Shown: one piece after another, positions 55,218-63,907 of the stretch
Position numbering within the stretch: position 1 is the stretch's first letter
Layout: the number at the start of each line of letters is the position of its first letter
DNA from: Lachnospiraceae bacterium
Lineage (GTDB): Bacteria; Bacillota; Clostridia; Lachnospirales; Lachnospiraceae
DNA length: 64,000 nucleotides
NCBI GenBank assembly: GCA_017938145.1
Contig: JAGBCB010000040.1
Span: 26,914 to 90,913, forward strand
Reading direction: 5' to 3'
Made by a program: the position numbers and the translations under genes
Notes under the pieces: generated by a model
Seen by the model: only the letters and a program-made list of their open reading frames with translations
Databases searched by the model: none
Told to the model about the DNA's origin: nothing

Positions 55218-56183
55218 ATGGCTGTAGGTATTTTTATTTTACTGATATTCATTCCTTTAATTTTCTGTATTCCGATTTTAATCGGCGTTTACGTTTACCG
55301 TGACGCCAACAAGCGTGGCATGAATGCCGTCCTCTGGACGCTGATTGCGCTGTTTACTCCGTCCCTGCTGGGCCTGATTATTTATCTGCTGGTGCGCAAC
55401 AATTATTCGGACCTTACCTGCCCAAACTGCAATTCCCCGGTTGAGGAATCCTATGTGGTATGTCCAAACTGCCGCACAAAACTGCGTCCAACCTGTGAGG
55501 CATGCGGAACTGCAGTACAGACTTCCTGGAAAGTATGCCCACACTGTGGCACTGATTTGCTGGAATACGACTACTCTGTTGCCACTCCGGTCCGCAAAAA
55601 AGATAACACCTTAGGAAAGATTTTAATTGCCATTTTGGTGATTCCGATTGCGATTATCCTACTGCTTATTGTGCTCGCCATACCACTTGGCTTCAGTAAT
55701 ATCAAAAGTCACTCCGGCTTTGCCCACAGCGGCACTACATCCATGACTTTTAGTGAGTTTATGGAAGGCCTGCCGGAGCACGAACAGTTATATTACAAGG
55801 AATTATTTGAAATGCATCCTACTGAGGCAGATGGTCAGAAATACTCTGTATTATCCTACACCGGTGATTATCAGAATGATGTTTACACTTATCAGTATCT
55901 GATTTATATTGCAGACGCAGGAGAACCACTGGATATCAGTTATCACAATACAAGAGAAGGAAAAATCTTTAATAAAGCAAATTATTTGAATTTTGATATT
56001 CTTTGCGACAAAATCGGTGGTGACGGCGCTATCTTTATTTACAGCTACGAAGGAACCGAAGAACCGCCGGAATTTATCCGCATTAACTATAATGGCAAGA
56101 AAATTGAAATCAGTCCTAATGTTTCCATAGGTGCCCCGTTTCTTCCTGTAAAGGCGGACTATCCGGCAGCAAACATATATTAA
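55218..56183 (+). CDS. Zinc-ribbon membrane protein of the sigma operon
   Basis: 321 residues. Two N-terminal membrane segments come first, then two zinc ribbons (CPNCNSPVEESYVVCPNCRT and CEACGTAVQTSWKVCPHCGT, residues 72-121). A third membrane segment (about 139-163) follows, then an external domain of 150 residues with no known family. The layout suggests a membrane sensor. It follows the small membrane protein by 37 bp with GAAAGGAGACC before ATG and ends in a long terminator. Confidence 0.8.
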   Translation: MAVGIFILLIFIPLIFCIPILIGVYVYRDANKRGMNAVLWTLIALFTPSLLGLIIYLLVRNNYSDLTCPNCNSPVEESYVVCPNCRTKLRPTCEACGTAVQTSWKVCPHCGTDLLEYDYSVATPVRKKDNTLGKILIAILVIPIAIILLLIVLAIPLGFSNIKSHSGFAHSGTTSMTFSEFMEGLPEHEQLYYKELFEMHPTEADGQKYSVLSYTGDYQNDVYTYQYLIYIADAGEPLDISYHNTREGKIFNKANYLNFDILCDKIGGDGAIFIYSYEGTEEPPEFIRINYNGKKIEISPNVSIGAPFLPVKADYPAANIY

Positions 56184-56189
56184 ATTATT

Positions 56190-56251
56190 AACCCCATATT
56201 TCCGTACGAACCATTAGCGCTGAGCGGGTTCGAAGGAAATATGGGGTTTGT
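56190..56251 (+). terminator. Terminator of the sigma operon
   Basis: AACCCCATATTTCC pairs with GGAAATATGGGGTT, with an inner GAACC/GGTTC stem, followed by TGTTTGT. Confidence 0.85.
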
Positions 56252-56284
56252 TTGTACGGTTCGTGCAGAAATAGGGATTTTTAA

Positions 56285-56755
56285 TTACAGGATATGCTCC
56301 ATACCGACTTTCTGTGGCACCAGTCCGCAGGCTTCATAAAACTTCATGGCGCTTTCGTTTAAGGACCACACATTTAAGGTCACGTTGTAGAATTTATTTT
56401 CTTTTGCATAGGCAAGGACATACTCATACAGACTCTTGCCGATATGCTGTCCTCTGCGGGTTTCGTCCACACAAAGGTCATCAATGTACAAGGTTTTGAT
56501 GTCTGTCAGAATCTCGTTATTGATGTGCTGCTGCCATACACAAAAAGCGTAACCAAGCACAGTTTCTTCCTCATCCACGCAGACAAAAATCGGTTTCGTA
56601 TCGTCCTTGATTAGCTCTGCCAACTGCTCATCAGTATATTTTTTTGCATTAGCCTTAAACAAATCCGGTCTGCCGTTATGATGCACCATCAGTACCTGTC
56701 GGAGCAGATTATTGATGCCCGGCATGTCGGTTTCTTTTGCTCTGCGAATATACAT
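56285..56755 (-). CDS. GNAT family N-acetyltransferase
   Basis: 156 residues. ATG 56755 is preferred to the GTG one codon earlier. Acetyl-CoA site IDDLCVDETRRGQHIGKSLY and C-terminal NVWSLNESAMKFYEACGLVP are clear. The acceptor is unknown. It lies 20 bp downstream of the flavin reductase gene. Confidence 0.87.
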   Translation of the reverse strand: MYIRRAKETDMPGINNLLRQVLMVHHNGRPDLFKANAKKYTDEQLAELIKDDTKPIFVCVDEEETVLGYAFCVWQQHINNEILTDIKTLYIDDLCVDETRRGQHIGKSLYEYVLAYAKENKFYNVTLNVWSLNESAMKFYEACGLVPQKVGMEHIL

Positions 56756-56778
56756 CACTTTCGCCTTCTTTCTATCGT

Positions 56779-57342
56779 CTATTTCTTCTTTACGGAATAT
56801 CCAAAGGTTCCGATATCGTCTCCAAGCTCCTTGTACGTGCCGTGGGAATAGGCCATCAGTCCGGTATCATTCAAGTGGAACTTCCCGGTTTCGTCCATGT
56901 ACTTATCCTCTACCTGAACACTTACCACTTCTGCCAGAAACATGGCGTGACTGCCAAGTTCCTTTACTTCCGCAACCTTACATTCAATGTTCACCGGACT
57001 TTCTGCAATGCCCGGACAGGCTACTATATTGGACTTTTGCTCGGTAAGACCGGCTTCTTTGAATTTGTCGATATCCCGGCCGGACTTTACTCCGCAATAA
57101 TCTGTAGCAAAAGCCAAATCCTTAGTAGTTAAATTCACTACAAACTCGCCGGTTTCCTTGATGATATCGTAAGAGTAACGCTCCGGACGAATGGATACCG
57201 TCAACATCGGCGGGTTTGTGCATACCGTTGCCGCCCAGGCGATAGTAATGATATTTGCTTTTTCCCCCGGTCTTTGACAGCTTACCATAACTGCCGGCAG
57301 GGGATATAACATATTTCCCGGTTTAAAGGTTACTTTTGCCAT
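56779..57342 (-). CDS. Flavin reductase family protein
   Basis: 187 residues of the FMN-binding split-barrel type: PLPAVMVSCQRPGEKANIIT, IAWAATVCTNPPMLTVSIRP and FVVNLTTKDLAFATDYCG. These bind FMN and reduce flavin or act as flavoredoxins in anaerobes. ATG follows GGAGGTAACAAC. Confidence 0.9.
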   Translation of the reverse strand: MAKVTFKPGNMLYPLPAVMVSCQRPGEKANIITIAWAATVCTNPPMLTVSIRPERYSYDIIKETGEFVVNLTTKDLAFATDYCGVKSGRDIDKFKEAGLTEQKSNIVACPGIAESPVNIECKVAEVKELGSHAMFLAEVVSVQVEDKYMDETGKFHLNDTGLMAYSHGTYKELGDDIGTFGYSVKKK

Positions 57343-57369
57343 GTTGTTACCTCCAACTTTTCTAACAAT

Positions 57370-58740
57370 TCATTCTTTCACGACTTCCACAAAATCGATT
57401 CCGTAATATTGAAAACACTTGACTGCCACTGCATCGATACGCTCTCCCGGCACCACAATCGGAATTGCCGGCGGGCAGGTTGCCGTTGGCATACGACAGA
57501 TACGTCCTTGTGCCTGTTCTACCGGAAGCACTTCCCCGGAAGAAAAATATGCCTTTCTTACGCTCATTATCTGCTCTGCCCGCACTGCCAAAGGTATTTT
57601 CTTTGGCTCATTTGTTACATCACACTGTAGCTTTTGTTTTCCCAATGTTTCCAGCAGCCGGTCAAAATCCCTCACGGAATTTTCCGGTGTTGCCATCAGA
57701 ACCAGATAATCTTCGTCTGCATATTCGCACTCAATTTGATGATTTCTTAACTGCCCTGCAATCTCTGTTCCTGTTAAACCACAAAGTAATTTTACGGTAA
57801 TTCGAAGCGGGTCTGTTTCTTCCACCTGCCAGCCGGCCGCCGCCAAATACTTTTTTACCGTCTCCAGTTGACCACATACCTTTGCCAACCGTTCTTTGTA
57901 GCCTTCTGCCAAGTACCGGTTGCACAAATCCAACGACTGCAAAATCAAATAGGAAGGACTGGTGGAACCAAACAGTTCTAAAGCCCCCTTGCCCCAATCC
58001 TGCAACTGCCTTGGTGCCGTTTTACTAATATGTAAATAAGCACCGCCCGTCAGCACCGGTAGTGTTTTATGGGCAGAATCACAACATAAATCCGCCCCCA
58101 AATCCATCGGGTGAAGGGAGTTTTCCAAAAAGTGCAGATAAGCTCCGTGGGCATTATCTACAAGAAGCAGTGTATTATGCTGATGGCATACTTCTGCCAA
58201 CGCAGAAATATCTGCCATGCCGCCAAGATAATTCGGACTTGTCAAATATACCGCCACTACAGCGTCGCCCTTCTCTGTTAAAACTTTTTCCAAAGTTTCT
58301 GCTGTCACCACACAGCTGCAAAGAGAAGCATTTTTTTCTTCCGGCCACAACCAGACGATATCAAAATCCAACAGAATTGCCGCATATAAAAAGGCTTTGT
58401 GGGCATTTCTTGCCGCCACTACCACCGGGCGTTCTGTTTTCCAGTCAGTACCATTCTTTTCCTGCCACCACCGTCTTGCCAGTTCTAACATTGCCCTGAC
58501 GCACTGGCTGGAACCTTCCGTGGAATAAAACGTTCTTCCTGTACCAAACAGTGCTGTGGCATTTGCCTCACTTTCCGCAATAATACCGGAAGCCTCATAA
58601 AGAGCATCCGCCCCGGAAATTTCCGTAATGTCAGCCGTCTCACAGCCAAGTACCGGTTGCCCTTTGTGCCCGGGCATATGTAAACGTACCGTATCGGAAG
58701 CCGCATATTCAGTTACAAAATCGTAAATCGGTGTTCTCAT
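57370..58740 (-). CDS. Orn/Lys/Arg decarboxylase-like PLP enzyme
   Basis: 456 residues from the ATG at 58740, four bases after GGAGG (a short distance). Start TPIYDFVTEYAASDTVRLHM with PGHKG is the family signature, and the PLP lysine is in CCDSAHKTLPVLTGGA. It lacks the N-terminal wing domain of the large inducible decarboxylases and so belongs to the short Clostridium/Bacillus group (SpeA/YaaO type). The product may be cadaverine, putrescine or agmatine. It follows the SCIFF maturase direction with a 16 bp gap. Confidence 0.9.
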   Translation of the reverse strand: MRTPIYDFVTEYAASDTVRLHMPGHKGQPVLGCETADITEISGADALYEASGIIAESEANATALFGTGRTFYSTEGSSQCVRAMLELARRWWQEKNGTDWKTERPVVVAARNAHKAFLYAAILLDFDIVWLWPEEKNASLCSCVVTAETLEKVLTEKGDAVVAVYLTSPNYLGGMADISALAEVCHQHNTLLLVDNAHGAYLHFLENSLHPMDLGADLCCDSAHKTLPVLTGGAYLHISKTAPRQLQDWGKGALELFGSTSPSYLILQSLDLCNRYLAEGYKERLAKVCGQLETVKKYLAAAGWQVEETDPLRITVKLLCGLTGTEIAGQLRNHQIECEYADEDYLVLMATPENSVRDFDRLLETLGKQKLQCDVTNEPKKIPLAVRAEQIMSVRKAYFSSGEVLPVEQAQGRICRMPTATCPPAIPIVVPGERIDAVAVKCFQYYGIDFVEVVKE

Positions 58741-58756
58741 GCCGCCTCCACACAAA

Positions 58757-60136
58757 CTACTTTTCTGCGTCCTCTGCCGCCTTAATCATAATGGCACATT
58801 CAATTCTCTTCTTAAACAGTTCACAACCCGGTTCGTAAATACCACGGATGGAACCGCTGGCATGGTATGCGTTGGCCGCACAACCGCCGGAGCAGTAAAG
58901 CTTTGCCCAGCAGTCCTTACAGTCAGGTCTTGCATACGCATTACAGCTGCGGAATTCTTCACGAAGTGCATCATTTGTAACACCCTGCCAGATATCGCCC
59001 AGCTTGTACGCCTCGTCACCCACAAACTGATGGCATGGATATAAATCGCCCCAAGGGGTAACCGCCATGTACTCGGTACCGGAACCGCAGCCGGAAATTC
59101 TCTTGTACACGCAAGGGCCCTCGGTTAAGTCTAACATATAGTGATAGAAGGTGAAGCCTCTGCCTTCCTTCTTACGCTTTATCATTTCTTTTGCAAGGAT
59201 TTCGTAATGCTCCTTGACAATCTCTAAATCTTCAGGAGTGAGTGCCGCCGGATCATCCGGGGAGCTTACTACCGGCTCCATGCTAAGCTCGGTAAAACCA
59301 AGGTCTGCCATATGGAACACATCCTCGGTGAAGTCAGGATTCGCATGGGTAAAGGTACCTCTCATGTAGTAACCCTGTCCGCCGCGGGATTCCACCAGCT
59401 GCTTGAACTTTGGAACAATTCTATCGTAGCTTCCGTTGCCGGCATAGTCCACACGCTTTAAGTCGTTGATTTCCTTTCGACCGTCCAGGCTCAGAACCAC
59501 GTTGCTCATTTCCTTATTGGCAAACTCGATAACATCCTCATCAATTAACATGCCGTTGGTGGTGAGGGTGAAACGGAAATTCTTATTGTGCTCTTTTTCT
59601 ACGCTTCTTGCATACTGCACCAGCTGCTTTACCACATCCCAGTTCATTAACGGTTCGCCACCAAAGAAGTCTACCTCCAGGTTTCTTCTCTTGCCGGAAT
59701 TTTCAATTAAGAAATCCAGGGCGCGCTTACCAACCTCAAAGCTCATTAACGCTCTGTCGCCATGGTATTTCCCTTGGCTGGCAAAACAGTAAGAGCAATT
59801 TAAGTTACAGGTGTGGGCCACATGCAAACACAGCGCCTTAACCACGTTGCCGGAACGCTCCTTAAATTTTCCTGCCATATCCTCAAAGGTATCCTCGGTG
59901 TAGAGCTTGCCCATTTTAACAAGGGTGCGGATATCCTCCATGCAAAGATGCAGGTCTTCCTCGGTAACGTCTTCCCGGTCGCCGTACTTTTCAAGCATTT
60001 CTACCACAATTTCCTCTTCTGTTTTCTCTTTAAACGCAGCAATCATGTCGTAAGCCACTTCGTCTACCACATGCACCGCGCCGGAACAGGTATCCAGCAC
60101 GATATTGTAGCCGTTTAATTTATATTGATGTACCAT
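58757..60136 (-). CDS. scfB: SCIFF radical SAM maturase
   Basis: 459 residues. It is the maturase that forms Cys gamma-thioether links in the SCIFF peptide (ranthipeptide class). An N-terminal peptide-recognition domain is present (about 1-85). The radical SAM cluster motif is HTCNLNCSYCF. The C-terminal SPASM-type region has cysteines in CGSGTEY, YPCHQF, CKDCWAKLYCSGGCAANAYH and the end. ATG follows CGGAGGATTTT. It lies downstream of the precursor gene across a terminator hairpin. Confidence 0.95.
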   Translation of the reverse strand: MVHQYKLNGYNIVLDTCSGAVHVVDEVAYDMIAAFKEKTEEEIVVEMLEKYGDREDVTEEDLHLCMEDIRTLVKMGKLYTEDTFEDMAGKFKERSGNVVKALCLHVAHTCNLNCSYCFASQGKYHGDRALMSFEVGKRALDFLIENSGKRRNLEVDFFGGEPLMNWDVVKQLVQYARSVEKEHNKNFRFTLTTNGMLIDEDVIEFANKEMSNVVLSLDGRKEINDLKRVDYAGNGSYDRIVPKFKQLVESRGGQGYYMRGTFTHANPDFTEDVFHMADLGFTELSMEPVVSSPDDPAALTPEDLEIVKEHYEILAKEMIKRKKEGRGFTFYHYMLDLTEGPCVYKRISGCGSGTEYMAVTPWGDLYPCHQFVGDEAYKLGDIWQGVTNDALREEFRSCNAYARPDCKDCWAKLYCSGGCAANAYHASGSIRGIYEPGCELFKKRIECAIMIKAAEDAEK

Positions 60137-60161
60137 AAAATCCTCCGTATCCTCTATTACG

Positions 60162-60190
60162 AAAAAAATGCCGCCATTACAGCAGCATTT
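60162..60190 (-). terminator. Terminator/attenuator between scfA and scfB
   Basis: ATGCTGC and GCGGCAT (one G-U pair) with a seven-base loop, then seven T on the minus strand. It should make the precursor more abundant than its maturase. Confidence 0.75.
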
Positions 60191-60207
60191 TTACTCATGA
60201 TAATGAC

Positions 60208-60354
60208 TTATTTCTCTGTGTTTTCACACTGCTGATTAGCAACACCGCAGCTAGTCTTGCAAGCGGACTGGCAGGATGTCTGGCATTCGCCACAGCCACC
60301 GTTCTTTGCGCTTTCGCAAAGGTCACGAGTTTCAAGAGTCTTAATTCTTTCCAT
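60208..60354 (-). CDS. scfA: SCIFF ranthipeptide precursor
   Basis: 48 residues from the ATG at 60354 (MERIKTLETRDLCESA), nine bases after GGAG. The core is GGCGECQTSCQSACKTSCGV followed by ANQQCE, the six-cysteine SCIFF signature (Cys21, 24, 28, 32, 36, 43) with an extra Cys13. The peptide family is nearly universal in Clostridia; its role is not settled, with links to regulation and quorum-like signalling proposed. It has its own strong promoter with an inverted repeat. Confidence 0.95.
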   Translation of the reverse strand: MERIKTLETRDLCESAKNGGCGECQTSCQSACKTSCGVANQQCENTEK

Positions 60355-60380
60355 TGTTGTATTCTCCATTCTCGTAAAAT

Positions 60381-60441
60381 TGATAATGATAAAATTTACC
60401 ATCATTTTCATCAGTATAGCATAAAGCGGTTTTTCCGTCAA
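60381..60441 (-). promoter_or_regulatory. Promoter of scfA with inverted repeat operator
   Basis: TTGACG (60441-60436), 17 bp, TATACT (60418-60413) on the minus strand. Directly after the -10 box lies TGAAAATGAT-N10-ATCATTATCA (60410-60381), with one mismatch between arms. One arm resembles half of a Fur box. Confidence 0.7.
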
Positions 60442-60479
60442 TAATTCCGATCTGATTTTTTAAAGTGTTCATAATAAAA

Positions 60480-61154
60480 CTATTCTGCTTTCGGCCTTAT
60501 TGCATCCACAATGATGACCTCATCCGTCATCACCTTGCATGGTAGGAATATCACTTCTACCCCTGCCGCTTTTGCCTCTTCCAAGGCATCACCAAAGGCT
60601 TGATGGGTAGCCACATTCGCCCGCACCTCGGTTACTCCTTCCATAGGAATCACAAAGGCAACACTGCAGTGATACCCGGATTCTACTGCTGTCGTCAATT
60701 CTTTCAGATGCTTAATTCCGCGCTCTGTTGGGGCATCCGGGAAATAACCGATACCGTCAATTTCCAAGGTACAGCCCTTAACCTCCGTGAGATATTTCTC
60801 CCCGTTTTTCTCCATGTAAAAATCTACCCGTGAGGCGCCATACGTATACTCCGGTTTGATGTAGTCATAGCCCTCGGTTTTCAACCACTCATATGCCACC
60901 TTGTTGCACAACTGGCTGTCGATATTAACCAACCCAAGACCATCTTTATACACCGCAATTAAATCATATTTTGTTTTTCTTTCCGGATTATCCGAAACCT
61001 CTAAAATCACTTCCGCCCCCGGAAGCAACAGTTCCTTACATCGGCCGGTGTTTTTCACATGGACAGTTTCCAACACACCATCAATATACACGTTTGCAAT
61101 AAAACGGTTTGGACGGCTTTTAAAAACGCCTCGGATTATCTTATTGTATTTCAT
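60480..61154 (-). CDS. sfsA: DNA/RNA nuclease SfsA
   Basis: 224 residues. Family motifs FIANVYIDGVLETVHVKNTG with RCKELL, RKTKYDLIAVYKDG, YTYGASRVDFYMEKNGEKYL with TEVKGCTLE, and FPDAPTERGIKHLKEL. It has an OB-like N-terminal half and a nuclease C-terminal half. The cellular role is unclear. It follows the 80-residue gene by 6 bp. Confidence 0.92.
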   Translation of the reverse strand: MKYNKIIRGVFKSRPNRFIANVYIDGVLETVHVKNTGRCKELLLPGAEVILEVSDNPERKTKYDLIAVYKDGLGLVNIDSQLCNKVAYEWLKTEGYDYIKPEYTYGASRVDFYMEKNGEKYLTEVKGCTLEIDGIGYFPDAPTERGIKHLKELTTAVESGYHCSVAFVIPMEGVTEVRANVATHQAFGDALEEAKAAGVEVIFLPCKVMTDEVIIVDAIRPKAE

Positions 61155-61160
61155 GGTATT

Positions 61161-61403
61161 TTACCAATCTTCGCCATCTTCCGGCTCTCTTTCATTATCC
61201 GGAGTAAACTGCATCAGATTAGGAATCTTGGCGCAGGTTGGACAATCCTCATCCAAGCCGTCGCTGAAGAGCTTTGGCTCCTCTGCCTCCATTTTTCCCT
61301 CTTCATTAAACTTTGGCTTTACAGCACCGCCGCCATTTGCCATACGTCCATCCAAAAATGCAATTAAATCTTCAATACTCTGATTCTGGTTCTTTTCGTC
61401 CAT
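61161..61403 (-). CDS. Small conserved protein with CPTC motif
   Basis: 80 residues, acidic, with SIEDLIAFLDGRMANGGGAV and DEDCPTCAKIPNLMQFTPDN. The single CxxC could bind metal or take part in thiol chemistry. ATG follows AGGAGGAAAAGAAC. It looks like a Lachnospiraceae-specific small protein; I do not know its function. Confidence 0.7.
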   Translation of the reverse strand: MDEKNQNQSIEDLIAFLDGRMANGGGAVKPKFNEEGKMEAEEPKLFSDGLDEDCPTCAKIPNLMQFTPDNEREPEDGEDW

Positions 61404-61431
61404 GTTCTTTTCCTCCTGTTATCTTCTATCT

Positions 61432-62796
61432 TTATTCTCCCCAACGCTTCTTTAACCTATTCCGCACAATCAAAAATGTCACTACATGCGCTAAAAAGGT
61501 CAAGGTCCAGCTGATTGGGTAGGAAGTATATACTGTTTCAATGGTATGGAACCGGTCAATTTGGAATACCGTAGCAATCCACAGTAACCGGAATGCACAA
61601 GCCCCTAAAAGCGATACAATCATTGGTGCAATGGAATAACCAAGGCCTCGCAGAGCACCCACCATAACGTCCATCATACCGCATAAAAAGTACGTAGCAC
61701 ATATGATTCCAAGACGCACCGTACCGGCTTCCACAACTGCCGGGCTATCGGTGTATAAGCTAAGCAAAGGAGTAGCAAACAACCGTACTATCATACTCAA
61801 GCCAAATCCGATTACGATAACACAGGTTTCTGCTGCAAATAAAATCTTGTTCACACGGCTATATTTACCGGCACCCACATTCTGTCCCATAAAGGAAATA
61901 GCTGCCTGATAAAAGGCATTCATGCCTACATATACAAAGCCTTCAATATTCTGTGCCGCCGAGTTACCTGCCACAATGGTTGCACCAAAGGAGTTGACGG
62001 AAGACTGGATTACTACATTGGACAGTGAAAACAGCATTCCCTGAAAACCTGCCGGTAAACCAATCTGCATGATCTGTAACAGCTTTCCCTTGTTGACGCC
62101 AAGGCGCTTTAAATCCAACCGGATACCGCCCTGTTCCCTCAAAAGGCATCGAAGCACCAACGCCGCCGAAATCACCTGGGAAATAACCGTGGCCAGACCG
62201 ACACCGAATACTCCCCAGTGAAATACGATGACAAATACTAAATTTAATACTACATTAACTACACCGGCAATACTTAAATAATAAAGCGGTCGCTTGGTAT
62301 CACCGATAGCACGCAAAATGGAACTGCCGAAATTGTAAATCATGGTAGCGGTAATCCCCGCAAAATATACCCGCAGATATATAATGGAAAGATTGATTAC
62401 TTCCGGCGGAGACTGCATCCATTCAAGAATCAGGGGTGCTCCCACTATACCGATTACCGTTAACAACGCACCTCCAATCAAGCTCAGGGTCATTGCCGTA
62501 TGTACGGTTTCTTTTAGTTCTTCTTCCTTTTTCGCGCCAAAATACCTTGCCACTAAAACATTGGCACCGACAGAAAGTCCGATAAATAAGTTTGTCAATA
62601 AATTTATCAGAGACGACGTTGAACCCACCGCCGCCAGGGAATCATCTCCCGCAAACCGTCCTACTACCACGATATCCGCCGCATTAAACAATAACTGCAA
62701 AATGCTGGATAACATTAGCGGAAGTGCAAATATCAACATCTTTTTTAAAATTGGGCCGTTGCACATGTCGATTTCATATTTTTTTGTTCTGCCCAT
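61432..62796 (-). CDS. MATE family efflux transporter
   Basis: 454 residues from the ATG at 62796 (MGRTKKYEIDMCNGPILKKM), the usual start for this family; the frame extends to 62841 but the added residues do not look conserved. Twelve membrane segments in two halves, with AADIVVVGRFAGDDSLAAVG early in half one and ATIVAGNSAAQNIEGFVYVG in half two. It exports cationic drugs or metabolites using sodium or protons. It is divergent from the S1-domain gene. Confidence 0.92.
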   Translation of the reverse strand: MGRTKKYEIDMCNGPILKKMLIFALPLMLSSILQLLFNAADIVVVGRFAGDDSLAAVGSTSSLINLLTNLFIGLSVGANVLVARYFGAKKEEELKETVHTAMTLSLIGGALLTVIGIVGAPLILEWMQSPPEVINLSIIYLRVYFAGITATMIYNFGSSILRAIGDTKRPLYYLSIAGVVNVVLNLVFVIVFHWGVFGVGLATVISQVISAALVLRCLLREQGGIRLDLKRLGVNKGKLLQIMQIGLPAGFQGMLFSLSNVVIQSSVNSFGATIVAGNSAAQNIEGFVYVGMNAFYQAAISFMGQNVGAGKYSRVNKILFAAETCVIVIGFGLSMIVRLFATPLLSLYTDSPAVVEAGTVRLGIICATYFLCGMMDVMVGALRGLGYSIAPMIVSLLGACAFRLLWIATVFQIDRFHTIETVYTSYPISWTLTFLAHVVTFLIVRNRLKKRWGE

Positions 62797-62920
62797 ACTC
62801 AAATACGCCTCTTTCCTCATCAAAAATCTTTTCAAATCCATTCAGATATGGTATCATAAAACATATGAAAAATCAATGTGTAAAAGACCTAAACTGATAT
62901 AAATAATAAGGAGGCTTAAC

Positions 62921-63835
62921 ATGAGCGAAGAATTAACCATGCAAGATTTTGAACAGGAATTAAACCGTTCCTTCAAAAAAATTTTCCCGGGCGATGTGGT
63001 CACCGGAACCGTTATCGGTATCTCCGATACCGAAGTTACCCTGGACTTAAACTATTTTGCAGAGGGAATTATTCCGTTGACTGAATTAAGCAATGACCCT
63101 CGTTTTTCCATTAAAGCGGATGTCCAAATCGGAGAAACCATCTCTGCTATGGTAACCCACGAAAATAAAGAAGGCGCTCTTATGCTTTCCAAGAAAAAAG
63201 CAGACGATGTCCTCTCCTGGGATAAATTAAAAGAGCTGATGGATGCCGGTACCGTTGTTACCGTAAAAATTGCAGAAGCCTTTCCGGCAGGTGCCATCAC
63301 CTACTTAGAAGGCATCCGTGCTTTCATTCCTGCTTCCAAGCTTGCCATGACCTTTGTGGATGACCCAACCACCTTTATCGGTCAGACCGTACAGGCGATT
63401 GTCATTACCGTAAATCAGGCCGACCAGAAGCTGACTCTCTCCGTGAAGGATGTATTAAAGGAACAGGAAAAGCAGGAACGTAACGGCCGCATTGCCCGTT
63501 TGGTAGTCGGCACTGTAGTTACCGGTACAGTAGAACAAATCATGCCGTACGGCGCCTTTGTTTCTATCGGTGAGGATTTATCCGGACTGCTTCACATTTC
63601 TCAAATTTGCGGCAGACGAATTAAATCCCCAAGTGAGGTAATCAAAATCGGCGACACCGTTAATGTAAAAATCATTGATGTCAAAGACGGTAAGGTAAGC
63701 CTTTCCATGAAGGCAGTAGAAGAAGATGCCGAAGTATCCGAAGAAGTCGAAGAAGTGGCTCCGGAAAACTATGTGTTTGAAGATAAAACTGCAAATAACA
63801 CCATGGCCTCCCTGTTTGCCAATATTAAATTATAA
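62921..63835 (+). CDS. S1 RNA-binding domain protein (RpsA-like)
   Basis: 304 residues. Three S1-type domains follow one another: about 19-90 (PGDVVTGTVIGISDTEVTLD), 100-172 (a divergent one, AGAITYLEGIRAFIPASKLA) and 190-262 (VVGTVVTGTVEQIMPYGAFV). An acidic tail follows. Firmicutes proteins of this kind are called ribosomal protein S1 homologs and bind mRNA. ATG follows AAGGAGGCTTAAC. The IS element begins about 25 bp behind its stop codon, where its terminator would be expected. Confidence 0.88.
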   Translation: MSEELTMQDFEQELNRSFKKIFPGDVVTGTVIGISDTEVTLDLNYFAEGIIPLTELSNDPRFSIKADVQIGETISAMVTHENKEGALMLSKKKADDVLSWDKLKELMDAGTVVTVKIAEAFPAGAITYLEGIRAFIPASKLAMTFVDDPTTFIGQTVQAIVITVNQADQKLTLSVKDVLKEQEKQERNGRIARLVVGTVVTGTVEQIMPYGAFVSIGEDLSGLLHISQICGRRIKSPSEVIKIGDTVNVKIIDVKDGKVSLSMKAVEEDAEVSEEVEEVAPENYVFEDKTANNTMASLFANIKL

Positions 63836-63868
63836 AAAAATGTCCCTTGCGAACCCACTATGATATGT

Positions 63869-63900
63869 ACCCTCTTTACTGGACACCCAGTAAGGAGGGT
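63869..63900 (+). promoter_or_regulatory. Hairpin that covers the transposase ribosome binding site
   Basis: ACCCTCTTTACTGG (63869-63882) pairs with CCAGTAAGGAGGGT (63887-63900) over 14 bp with one G-U pair and a four-base loop. The right arm contains the ribosome binding site AAGGAGG. Confidence 0.7.
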
Positions 63901-63907
63901 TATTTTT

